The position numbers and the translations under genes are program-made. Under the pieces are notes generated by a model. That model searched no databases. It worked only from the letters and a program-made list of their open reading frames with translations, and had not been told where the DNA came from. Source: Nanobdellota archaeon (GTDB taxonomy: Archaea > Nanobdellota > Nanobdellia > Woesearchaeales > GW2011-AR15). Taken from it: 16,720 bases of DNA. The stretch is from contig JAHIYL010000114.1 in the NCBI GenBank assembly GCA_018815145.1, forward strand, positions 1-16,720, given 5' to 3'. How positions within the stretch are numbered: position 1 is the first letter of the stretch; the number at the start of each line of letters is the position of its first letter. Of the stretch, positions 1 through 5,687 are shown in pieces.

Positions 1-58
1 ATCTTAACTCTAAAAAGAGGGTAAAATTCTGGTAATAAGACCGCTGAAAGAGGTAAAA

Positions 59-325
59 ATGGAAGACTCAATCGAAAAAATAAGGGTAAAAGGTCTAACT
101 CTTGTAGATTTACTTGATAAGAAATTTTTAGATTTATTGAAACAATCTGGTCTTAAGGTTTCACCAGTAAACATTGCATTTTTTGCTGATGTTCCTGAGC
201 CACCTATTGTTCTTTCTCATGAAAATCCAAAAGAGAAAGAAGAAAAATTATTACACATTGAAAGTAAAGATCCAAAAAAAATTGAAAAGTTTAAAGAAAT
301 ATTAACTAAATATGCAAAAAAATGA
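59..325 (+). CDS. Hypothetical 88-aa protein, first gene of a four-gene overlapping cassette
   Basis: Not recognised as a known family. The product is 88 residues and highly charged in its second half (a Lys/Glu-rich tail from about residue 57). The first half has a short hydrophobic stretch around residues 38-46 that is too short for a membrane segment. The start is supported by an AGAGGT Shine-Dalgarno-like site ending 4 bases before ATG. The stop codon overlaps the next start (ATGA at 322-325), so translation of the two is probably coupled. The first 58 bases hold no visible gene and no convincing TATA box, so transcription may begin outside the window. It could be a regulatory or mobile-element protein, but nothing in the sequence decides this. 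Confidence 0.65.
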   Translation: MEDSIEKIRVKGLTLVDLLDKKFLDLLKQSGLKVSPVNIAFFADVPEPPIVLSHENPKEKEEKLLHIESKDPKKIEKFKEILTKYAKK

Positions 326-696
326 AACAAAGATGCGCAAATCTTGGGGTAACTGACCATTCAATTGAACCATATGAATTTGGTGAATTTAGATACCCTG
401 AAGTAATCAACCAAATTGGACAAACTTTTGATAATTATAGATATAATAAGGAAATTGAAATACTTGAATTGAACCGGAAGATTGAATATTTAACTCAAAA
501 ATTTGAATCGATTTGCCCTAAAGTAGTTGTGGTTCAAGAAATTTCTCAAAAAGATGTTGATAAAGCAGTCTATATTTATTTGAAAGAGAACAAAAATGGT
601 GCTTTCGCAAGCGATATAGCTGAAAACCTTGGAATTAGTGTTGAACAAGTTCTTTCTTCCATTCAGTCTCTGAAGAAGGCAGGTAAAATTGAGTAA
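322..696 (+). CDS. Small winged-helix-like protein, second gene of the cassette
   Basis: This 124-residue protein has a probable coiled-coil segment at about residues 42-64. Its C-terminal region (about 77-124) looks like a helix-turn-helix: a helix, then ASDIAENLGISVEQV, then a recognition-like helix SSIQSLKKAGKIE. It ends where a wing would normally start, so it is either a minimal HTH or slightly truncated. That pattern is typical of DNA-binding regulators in archaea and their mobile elements; the target is unknown. It overlaps the upstream gene by ATGA and the downstream TTG-start gene by 8 bases. By hand count, about ten of its thirteen isoleucine codons are ATT, unlike the ATA/ATC-rich genes later in the window. 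This hints at a separate origin for the cassette, which is an inference. Confidence 0.7.
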   Translation: MKQRCANLGVTDHSIEPYEFGEFRYPEVINQIGQTFDNYRYNKEIEILELNRKIEYLTQKFESICPKVVVVQEISQKDVDKAVYIYLKENKNGAFASDIAENLGISVEQVLSSIQSLKKAGKIE

Positions 697-847
697 ACTG
701 GCTGATGGTATCAAAGGGGAAAGATTAATCTGCATAGCAAGAGAGTTTAACATTTTAACATCTAATGATAAACGGGAGGCATATAGAGCGCACTCTAGAG
801 GCAGACCTGCTATCTGTCAAGTGGATTTATATGCAAAGTTGAAATGA
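689..847 (+). CDS. Hypothetical 52-aa protein with TTG start
   Basis: This frame has no ATG; the only reasonable start is TTG at 689. It is preceded by AGGTAAAA, the same string with the same spacing that precedes the ATG of the first gene in this cassette, which supports real initiation. The product has 52 residues and ends CQVDLYAKLK. It overlaps the stop of the upstream gene by 8 bases and the ATG of the downstream gene by ATGA at 844-847. Two short stretches, IKGERLICIA and the C-terminal ending, resemble the corresponding parts of the next protein. The two may therefore be diverged duplicates. No family is recognised. Confidence 0.5.
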   Translation: MSKLADGIKGERLICIAREFNILTSNDKREAYRAHSRGRPAICQVDLYAKLK

Positions 848-1050
848 CAGTACTTCAAGAGAAAGATATTAATTTCTTAAATGCAACAGAAATCAAAGCA
901 AATAGATTGATTCTAGTTGCAAATAAAATTAAAAGAGATTTAATTTATCTAAAGGCAAATAAAAAATCTACACCAAAACATCATCAACAACAAGCATCTG
1001 CAAAGGGAGATGCCTACTGTTACATTGATGAATTTGTTAAGTTAAAGTAG
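844..1050 (+). CDS. Hypothetical 68-aa basic protein, last gene of the cassette
   Basis: The product has 68 residues and is lysine-rich, with a His/Gln-rich patch (HHQQQ) near residues 46-50 and the ending CYIDEFVKLK. The start overlaps the upstream stop by ATGA. The IKANRLILVA segment and the last ten residues match the layout of the preceding 52-aa protein, with about seven extra residues between them. It is followed by 131 bases without a gene and then a convergent gene. The product is small, basic and unrecognised; nucleic-acid binding would be a guess. Confidence 0.55.
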   Translation: MTVLQEKDINFLNATEIKANRLILVANKIKRDLIYLKANKKSTPKHHQQQASAKGDAYCYIDEFVKLK

Positions 1051-1161
1051 CCAATAACTTTTTATTCTTGTAACCTTTCTATACGGTTAGGGAAACAAAC
1101 TTTTTGCGTGTGGCTCTCCCCTCGTTACTCTTAATTTCTTAGTCAAAGAAAATCCTAAAAG

Positions 1162-1181
1162 AGAAAAAATATAATAAAAAA
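1162..1181 (-). terminator. T-rich terminator of the PEF-CTERM gene
   Basis: Read on the minus strand, two runs of six Ts lie directly after the stop codon of the PEF-CTERM gene. T-tracts just behind the stop are the usual intrinsic termination signal in archaea. The convergent cassette from the left ends about 110 bases away. Confidence 0.5.
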
Positions 1182-1949
1182 TTAGTTCTGTTTCCTTTTC
1201 TTGCTGATGAACAGCCAGATTCCGCCAAGGACAGCAAGCGCTCCCATTGTCGAGAATTCAGGGACATCATTTACAGGTGTCTGAATGCATTTGACGCTTA
1301 CATCATCTACAAAGGTTCCGAGCGAATTTGGAATCCCTGCATCATCAAAATTGATCCTTGTGGTTGAAGATGTTGCCTTGAACTCATATTCATGTGTTGA
1401 CCATGCTGTATTGCTCTGGCCTGCAGCTGATATGGTGTCTTTTACAGCTCCTTCCCAGCTGAATACCAGGATATTATCTTGGGATGATGTTTCTGGTCTA
1501 GGTGAAAACATGAATCTAATTTTGTATGTCTCACCAGGTATGGTTGCGAGATCCTGGAACATTGAAACTGATGCAGGTTCTCCATTTAAAGACCCGCTAA
1601 GCCCGTTCCAGTCTGTATCAAGTTCAGCATACTGACTTCCTTCTGCAGGAAACCAGCCACTAACACCCCTTTGAAGCTCAAGATTTGCAATTGACGGCCT
1701 TGTGTATGAATTATATGAAGTACTTGTTGAATACCAATTGACATTCCATCCCAGGTTAGTCGTGCCTGAAGGATAAATATTCCAATTTTGGGTGGCAGTG
1801 ACAACAGGGGTTTCAAATCCTCCATTAATGACCAACTCAATACCTGGGTTTCCATCACAAGTACCGGGTTCCATTATTTTTGCATTTACAGATCCTGCAA
1901 ACAGCGCAAGAACCATAAAAAAAATTCCAAATAATCTGATTTTTTTCAT
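1182..1949 (-). CDS. Secreted DUF642-like protein with PEF-CTERM sorting tail
   Basis: Start placed at the ATG at 1949 because GAGGTG sits 4 bases upstream; an ATG 12 bases further out overlaps that site. The 255-residue product starts with a signal peptide (MKKIR, hydrophobic core, cleavage probably after VNA near residue 23). The body begins with NGGFETP and ends with a GTFVDDVSVKC strand, the layout of DUF642/galactose-binding-like jelly-roll domains found in surface proteins. The last 27 residues hold VPEF, a hydrophobic segment and the basic tail KKRKQN. This tripartite signal is the PEF-CTERM type, which archaeosortases recognise and process. Expected location: the outer face of the cell, anchored after sorting. 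No archaeosortase is visible in the window. The carbohydrate-binding role is inferred from the fold. Confidence 0.85.
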   Translation of the reverse strand: MKKIRLFGIFFMVLALFAGSVNAKIMEPGTCDGNPGIELVINGGFETPVVTATQNWNIYPSGTTNLGWNVNWYSTSTSYNSYTRPSIANLELQRGVSGWFPAEGSQYAELDTDWNGLSGSLNGEPASVSMFQDLATIPGETYKIRFMFSPRPETSSQDNILVFSWEGAVKDTISAAGQSNTAWSTHEYEFKATSSTTRINFDDAGIPNSLGTFVDDVSVKCIQTPVNDVPEFSTMGALAVLGGIWLFISKKRKQN

Positions 1950-1983
1950 TTCACACCTCATTTAATGATATTTACTACTAATA

Positions 1984-2022
1984 AATGGTATTACATATAT
2001 AAATTTATCTATTTTTACCATT
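1984..2022 (-). promoter_or_regulatory. TATA region flanked by inverted repeat, promoter of PEF-CTERM gene
   Basis: On the minus strand an AATTTATATATG stretch (about 1994-2003) lies 45-55 bases before the ATG, giving a leader long enough to contain the GAGGTG site. Perfect 7-base inverted arms AATGGTA (1984-1990) and TACCATT (2016-2022) flank it at a distance of 25 bases. The position would suit an operator, but arms this short and AT-rich can arise by chance. Confidence 0.4.
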
Positions 2023-2076
2023 ATTTAGTGATAATTTTAACTAAAATTGAGAAATTAGTGAAAAGAAAATCGACCA

Positions 2077-2097
2077 CCACCAGTCACAGACTGGTGG
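2077..2097. repeat. Perfect 9-bp stem, 3-base loop hairpin
   Basis: CCACCAGTC, loop ACA, GACTGGTGG: nine perfect pairs, mostly GC, in an otherwise very AT-rich spacer. It lies roughly midway between two divergent promoters. It is not followed by a clear T-tract on either strand (A-rich on plus), so a simple terminator is unlikely. It could be a protein-binding palindrome, part of a small RNA, or a relic of a mobile-element end. Confidence 0.6.
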
Positions 2098-2201
2098 AAA
2101 AAGAAGATTTTAGATGGTCTTGGTAGGAATCCAGGTTCAAATTTATCAGTGTTATTTTCCAACTATTCTCCAAACCAAACTTCAATTGAATTAAAAACCA
2201 T

Positions 2202-2212
2202 AAATATATTTA
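2202..2212 (+). promoter_or_regulatory. TATA box of DUF4349 gene
   Basis: AAATATATTTA lies about 50 bases before the ATG at 2258. Transcription would start near 2232, leaving a short leader that contains GAGGTGAT at 2245-2252, a near-consensus SD site. Confidence 0.5.
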
Positions 2213-2257
2213 TTAACAAGATTGCTTCTTCAAATAATACTATCGAGGTGATAAGAT

Positions 2258-3151
2258 ATGAGCTTTAAAAAACAATTAATTTTGATAAAAGAAAATTGGC
2301 TTATAATTGCACTGATCATAGGTGCATTGATCATACCAAATCTAGGCGCTCCCATGTACATGCTCAATAACGGCATATCAGCGATAAGCCAAAAATCATA
2401 CAGCGGATACGGCATGGCAGAGATGGCATATGATTCCAGCTATAGCGGTTCCATGCCGCCGATATACGACAACAGAAATTTTGCCCCTGATGAACTTGAG
2501 AGGAAAATTGTAAAAACCTCATCACTTTCAACAGAGACAAGAAAGGGTGAATTCAAAGCGCAGGAAGAAAAGCTCAAAAATATTGTCTCATCTTCTGAAT
2601 CATTGATGATAAATGAGAATGTCAATAAGTATGGCGAAGAATCAAAAGCATATTATTACGGCTATTATACAATCAAGGTTCCTGTGACTAAATATCCAAT
2701 GGTCCTTGACCAATTGAAGACTCTTGGTGAAGTCAAATCATTCAATGAGAACAGCGATGATATCACAGGCAGCTATAGCAATGCTGAAATCGAGCTTGAG
2801 ACAGAGAAAGAGCGCCTGAAAAGGTATGAGAGCATGTTTGCCCAAGCTGAGAAGATGGAAGACAAGATAAACCTGAATGACAGGATGTTTGACCAGGAAA
2901 GAAAGATCAAGTATCTTGAAGACATGATAAAGAACATGGATGAAACTGTTGATTATTCAACAATATCATTTTCCATGACTGAAAAGCAATCTGAATATGC
3001 AGACATAGCTCTTGCAAAACTATCACACCTTGTGAGAAATCTTGTGGGAAGCTTCAACGGACTGCTTAATCTAATCTTTGTCCTGCTGCCTTGGGCAGTG
3101 TTTGGCGGGATAATCGTAACGATTGTAAAAATTGTAAAAAAGAAAAAATAA
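2258..3151 (+). CDS. DUF4349 domain membrane protein
   Basis: The 297-residue product has an N-terminal membrane segment at about residues 13-28, then a Tyr/Ser/Gly-rich linker. The DUF4349 core follows, starting near ERKIVKTSSLS (residue 81) and running through VPVTKYPMVLDQLKTLGEV. A long charged coiled coil spans about 175-235, then the VDYSTISFSM strand, and a C-terminal membrane segment (about 270-292) ends in lysines. This order matches the family's known layout of two membrane anchors around an extracytoplasmic coiled-coil domain. The molecular role of DUF4349 is not established; it has been treated as a cell-envelope protein. A strong SD (GAGGTGAT) supports the start. It is monocistronic and followed by double T-tracts. 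Confidence 0.88.
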   Translation: MSFKKQLILIKENWLIIALIIGALIIPNLGAPMYMLNNGISAISQKSYSGYGMAEMAYDSSYSGSMPPIYDNRNFAPDELERKIVKTSSLSTETRKGEFKAQEEKLKNIVSSSESLMINENVNKYGEESKAYYYGYYTIKVPVTKYPMVLDQLKTLGEVKSFNENSDDITGSYSNAEIELETEKERLKRYESMFAQAEKMEDKINLNDRMFDQERKIKYLEDMIKNMDETVDYSTISFSMTEKQSEYADIALAKLSHLVRNLVGSFNGLLNLIFVLLPWAVFGGIIVTIVKIVKKKK

Positions 3152-3169
3152 TTTTTTTTAATTTTTTTT
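3152..3169 (+). terminator. Double T-tract terminator of DUF4349 gene
   Basis: Two runs of eight Ts, separated by AA, follow directly after the stop codon of the DUF4349 gene. Confidence 0.6.
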
Positions 3170-3195
3170 GTTCCTTATGCGTCAATGCTGGCTGC

Positions 3196-3203
3196 AAAAA
3201 AAA
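3196..3203 (-). terminator. T-tract terminator of CBS-HPF gene
   Basis: An A8 run on plus, that is T8 on minus, begins about 5 bases after the stop codon of the convergent CBS-domain gene. Confidence 0.4.
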
Positions 3204-3208
3204 TTCAC

Positions 3209-4411
3209 TCAACCCATTCCCGGAATCGCACGCTTCCCCTCATTCTTTTCATAATCATACGATTCAGCAGAATTTCTTGCTTCTGCACCCCTGGACTTGA
3301 AAATCCTGTTCACTCTGTTTTCCAATTCTTTTGCTGCTATCTTCGCAGCCTCATCCAGATCCCAGGCAGAGGCATTTTCAATCGAGATACGGTTACCTGA
3401 ATATTCGAGATGAAGCACCACAGAATATTTGTGGCGTGTATTTTCATGGCCGGCAGAATGCCTCTTTATATGCACTTTAAGGATTGCATCCATTTGAATG
3501 ATATCCTTAATCTTCTCAAAGCTTCGCTGCATGATATCTTTCATCGAAGACATCTCTATCTCATCTAAATTCAACTCATCCATCCCTACAAAATCTATTT
3601 CCTGCACTTTATTTTTTTGACCTGCATCCAAATTAATTAATATATCCTCTAATCTGATTATTGAAGAAGAATCATCTATAATAAGGCTTGTGACATTGTT
3701 TTTTTTAAGCTGTTCAATGACATTTGGGATTGAATCAACTCTCTTTACGCTTCCAAAATATTTGCCCCTGATAAATTTCGATATAGGCAATGCCAGCGAA
3801 ATCTCAATGCCGGATTTGTAACTTCTGCTGTTCTTTTTGTCATCCTTATATGTATCAAGCTTTAGATTTCGTATCAAGTCATAACTATTAAGTATCCCGA
3901 CAGAGCTGTTGTTCTTATCTTTTATTATGATTGCATTATTTACATTTTCCTGCAAGATCTCAAATGCTCTTCCTATATTATCATTTTCAGATAGCTCAAT
4001 GTGTTTCTGCAATTTTAAGTCTGACACTTTAAGGTCATTAAGTTTAGCGTTCAGTGCTTCAAGAAGATCAAATATATGAACTATACCAATGACCTTGCCG
4101 TCCTTAGAAACAGGAATTGATTTATAGCCGGTATCCAGCATTTTAGTAACTATTATTTCAAGTTGTGTTTCTTCATCAACCGGATTAACTGAATTGATTA
4201 GCCTCTCGATTCTCATCTGCTCCATATTTTCTTTTGAAGCAGTGATCATTGCCGTACGTGATGGTGAATATATGCCAATAAACTTCTCTTTATCAAAAAC
4301 CAAAACATCAGAAAAAGCATGGTCCTTGATCCTGCTATTTACCCTTGTAAGCGTCTCTTCTGTATCTGCTGTTAAATATTCTGTCCTTAAAATGTCTTTC
4401 GCTGTAATCAT
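3209..4411 (-). CDS. CBS-domain protein with C-terminal HPF/RaiA-like domain
   Basis: The 400-residue soluble protein starts with four CBS-type units: about 1-58 (TAKDILRTEYLTADTEETL), 65-122 (ending KVIGIVHIFDLLEAL), 128-184 (SSVGILNSYDLI) and a more degenerate one at about 208-260. The C-terminal part, about 290-372, resembles the ribosome-hibernation (HPF/RaiA) fold: ILKVHIKRHSAG, a loop, then HKYSVVLHLEYSGNRISIENAS and the helix DLDEAAKIAAKELENRV, followed by a basic tail. CBS pairs usually bind adenine nucleotides. The combination suggests a factor that parks ribosomes in response to energy state, which is an inference. A strong SD (GGAGG) precedes ATG, with a small GC hairpin just upstream. 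Alternative: only a CBS regulator with a dsRBD-like tail. Confidence 0.78.
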   Translation of the reverse strand: MITAKDILRTEYLTADTEETLTRVNSRIKDHAFSDVLVFDKEKFIGIYSPSRTAMITASKENMEQMRIERLINSVNPVDEETQLEIIVTKMLDTGYKSIPVSKDGKVIGIVHIFDLLEALNAKLNDLKVSDLKLQKHIELSENDNIGRAFEILQENVNNAIIIKDKNNSSVGILNSYDLIRNLKLDTYKDDKKNSRSYKSGIEISLALPISKFIRGKYFGSVKRVDSIPNVIEQLKKNNVTSLIIDDSSSIIRLEDILINLDAGQKNKVQEIDFVGMDELNLDEIEMSSMKDIMQRSFEKIKDIIQMDAILKVHIKRHSAGHENTRHKYSVVLHLEYSGNRISIENASAWDLDEAAKIAAKELENRVNRIFKSRGAEARNSAESYDYEKNEGKRAIPGMG

Positions 4412-4421
4412 TTTTTCCTCC

Positions 4422-4435
4422 GCTGGCCTGCCAGC
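4422..4435 (-). promoter_or_regulatory. GC-rich hairpin next to SD of CBS-HPF gene
   Basis: On the minus strand GCTGG, loop CAGG, CCAGC forms a 5-bp GC-rich stem ending about 2 bases before the GGAGG SD of the CBS-HPF gene. Such a stem could modulate ribosome access; it may also be chance. Confidence 0.25.
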
Positions 4436-4459
4436 CTATATTGTCAGACTGCAATTGAT

Positions 4460-4627
4460 TCAGTCGACCTGTTCCAAAGAAGTGGATTTTGTGACCAATC
4501 TTATGTCAAGGCACTTCTTGCAATAGAATACCCAAGCAGTCAACTTATTCTCCATCTCCTGATTCTCTAAGAAATTATAGATGTGGATGCATTCCCCGCA
4601 TTTTTCAGTCTTTGTTGTTTTTTCCAT
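4460..4627 (-). CDS. Zinc-ribbon mini-protein (55 aa)
   Basis: The start was taken at the second in-frame ATG region (4627), because GGTGA lies 5 bases before it; the longest frame adds five residues that cover this SD. The 55-residue product has CGEC near residues 10-13 and CKKC near 37-40, a four-cysteine zinc-ribbon layout with one treble-clef-like spacing of 23 residues. No enzymatic domain is present. It lies 48 bases upstream of the CBS-HPF gene on the same strand and could be cotranscribed with it. A TATA-like AATATTATAG stretch lies about 35 bases before the start. The function is unknown; binding of nucleic acid or a protein partner is the usual role for such ribbons. Confidence 0.7.
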   Translation of the reverse strand: MEKTTKTEKCGECIHIYNFLENQEMENKLTAWVFYCKKCLDIRLVTKSTSLEQVD

Positions 4628-4966
4628 TATTTTCACCATCATCAGCTATAATACTAACTATAATATTTATGCAGAAAAAGGAAAAATCCCAACCTGAAGC
4701 ACTGCAACCAATTCTGCTAAGCAGCGGAAAACAGTATACTTCATCGCATTATTTTTGCTTTGTCGGGACACTCGGAGGCGATGTGAAAATCAGCCAACAT
4801 TTTTTTAGGCTGATCCTGGGAGTCTCATGGCAGATTTTTACCATTTGACTTATGATATGTTAAGGCATATGGATATATTTTACTCCTTTAGGTAAGGTCA
4901 TATGTTATCTTGGAGATTTTATCCTGTCTTGCTAATAATATGCCAAGTTGCCTTATCAAAAAATAA
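4628..4966. other. 339-bp intergenic region with one hairpin
   Basis: It contains the promoter of the 55-aa zinc-ribbon gene at its left end and a perfect 7-bp inverted repeat ATCAGCC / GGCTGAT (4789-4795 and 4808-4814, 12-base loop). Only stop-rich frames remain, the longest on minus about 19 codons. An open plus-strand frame at 4612-4848 has no SD, no family resemblance and begins inside the opposite gene, so no gene is called here. Confidence 0.5.
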
Positions 4967-5167
4967 TCAAGAGCCCGAGAGACTTGGTATTACTCTTGCC
5001 TCTCTTATGCTCTGGCTCCTGAAATGTTTCTGATAGCATGATTTGCAGTAGATCTTTGCACTAAAAAGCTTTGATTTCCTATCTACTGTAAATGGATTTC
5101 TGCAGAATCTGCATTTAGATACCAGCTTGTAATATGGCTTTTCTAATTTACTAAATTCTAATACCAT
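4967..5167 (-). CDS. Zinc-ribbon mini-protein (66 aa), downstream partner of LEWDK protein
   Basis: There are four closely spaced ATG codons. The one at 5167 is preferred because GGAGATGA lies just before it; the longest start is at 5185. The product has CRFC at residues 19-22 and CKSC at 41-44, followed by a basic C-terminal third (YQKHFRSQSIREAR), consistent with a zinc ribbon that contacts nucleic acid. The start lies inside the 3' end of the upstream LEWDK gene, so the pair is translationally coupled. A second LEWDK gene at 13163 is also followed by a zinc-ribbon gene, which makes a shared task plausible. The exact function is unknown. Confidence 0.72.
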   Translation of the reverse strand: MVLEFSKLEKPYYKLVSKCRFCRNPFTVDRKSKLFSAKIYCKSCYQKHFRSQSIREARVIPSLSGS

Positions 5168-5366
5168 TTTCATCTCCATCAACATCAGGCTTTATTTTAT
5201 TTTCTTTATACTCTTTTTTGAAATTTTCAAGCTGTTTTTCCAGGGCAAAATGCAGATGATGTGTGCTCTTATCCCATTCCAATATCTGTATTTTCCTCTT
5301 CAGCATAGACTGCCTTGATTTTTGGGATTCACTATTCTCAATCTTCTCATTTATCATATCATTCAT
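5151..5366 (-). CDS. LEWDK-motif small coiled-coil protein, copy 1
   Basis: The 71-residue charged, predominantly helical protein has no Cys and no membrane segment. Residues 23-55 (KRKIQILEWDKSTHHLHFAL, then a helix with KKEYKE) match the protein encoded at 13163-13369, where KKKILTLEWDK, NLHQLNFA and RKEYDE occupy the same places. The two are therefore paralogues. GGAAGG directly precedes the first ATG; another ATG three codons in is an alternative start. It is the penultimate gene of a minus-strand run beginning at 6200 and overlaps the zinc-ribbon gene behind it. No named family is recognised. The conserved Trp-Asp and His-x-Leu/His-x-Phe pattern suggests a defined binding surface rather than a generic coiled coil. 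Confidence 0.72.
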   Translation of the reverse strand: MNDMINEKIENSESQKSRQSMLKRKIQILEWDKSTHHLHFALEKQLENFKKEYKENKIKPDVDGDENGIRI

Positions 5367-5381
5367 CCTTCCAAAGAGGTT

Positions 5382-5524
5382 CTATTCACACCATTGCAGA
5401 GCATCTACTTTTGCATTGTATAATGCTGCCTTCCTGCACATTTCTTTTTTTGATTTAATTAATTGTCCCATAAAATATCCACTTCATTCTTTTTTTTTCT
5501 GAAAACTTCAAAATTTTCTTCCAT
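5382..5524 (-). pseudogene. Split small ORF (about 47 aa if fused)
   Basis: A good SD-like GGAGAGTGA precedes ATG at 5524. That frame gives 21 codons (MEENFEVFRKKKNEVD...) and stops at 5459. A second frame opens with an ATG at 5471, overlapping it, and gives 29 codons (MGQLIKSKK...VDALQWCE) ending at 5382. Adding one base in the T4 run (A4 on plus, 5472-5475) would join both into one protein of about 47 residues. It fits the spacing of the neighbouring genes, with 12 bases to the upstream stop and 15 to the next start. It may be a frameshifted gene, a homopolymer error in the assembly, or two coupled micro-ORFs. Confidence 0.4.
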
Positions 5525-5536
5525 TTTCACTCTCCA

Positions 5537-5686
5537 TTATTTTGCTTTGAACCTATCGACAAAATGAATCTCTTTGCAAAGACTGTTCTTTGTCTTTTGA
5601 TTAAATATATATGCAACAATATAGGATATTATGGCAATAGCTGCCAAAATCATCAACTTCTGTAATTTTAGGTTATTAACATCCAT
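5537..5686 (-). CDS. Single-span membrane mini-protein (49 aa)
   Basis: The start is the ATG at 5686, one base after the TGA stop of the Hsp20 gene; the longer frame is unsupported because its extra N-terminus lies entirely inside that gene. The 49-residue product has one membrane segment at about residues 11-29 (LMILAAIAIISYIVAYIF). It is preceded by a short polar N-terminus and followed by a basic tail with one cysteine. The tight junction with the Hsp20 gene suggests coupled translation. The function is unknown; it could tether a partner to the membrane. Confidence 0.6.
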   Translation of the reverse strand: MDVNNLKLQKLMILAAIAIISYIVAYIFNQKTKNSLCKEIHFVDRFKAK

Positions 5687-5687
5687 C

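Larger units (their letters stand above)
1950..2257. other. 308-bp divergent intergenic region
   Basis: This spacer separates the minus-strand PEF-CTERM gene from the plus-strand DUF4349 gene. It holds the two promoters, a perfect hairpin at 2077-2097 and otherwise AT-rich sequence with no supported reading frame. A GGTTCAAAT string at 2132 resembles a tRNA T-loop, but its flanks do not pair. Confidence 0.6.

Noticed and set aside
1051..1161. Possible structured RNA between the cassette and the PEF-CTERM gene (TAACC/GGTTA and GTAAC/GTTAC arms)
   Set aside because: The arms are only 5 bases, mutually exclusive in part, and no RNA family is recognisable.
2125..2147. GGTTCAAAT resembling a tRNA T-loop
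   Set aside because: The flanking bases do not form a T-stem, and no acceptor or anticodon arm can be folded around it.
4612..4848. Open plus-strand frame of 78 codons
   Set aside because: It starts inside the opposite zinc-ribbon gene, has no SD or TATA support and an unlikely composition; the zinc-ribbon gene on minus is better supported.
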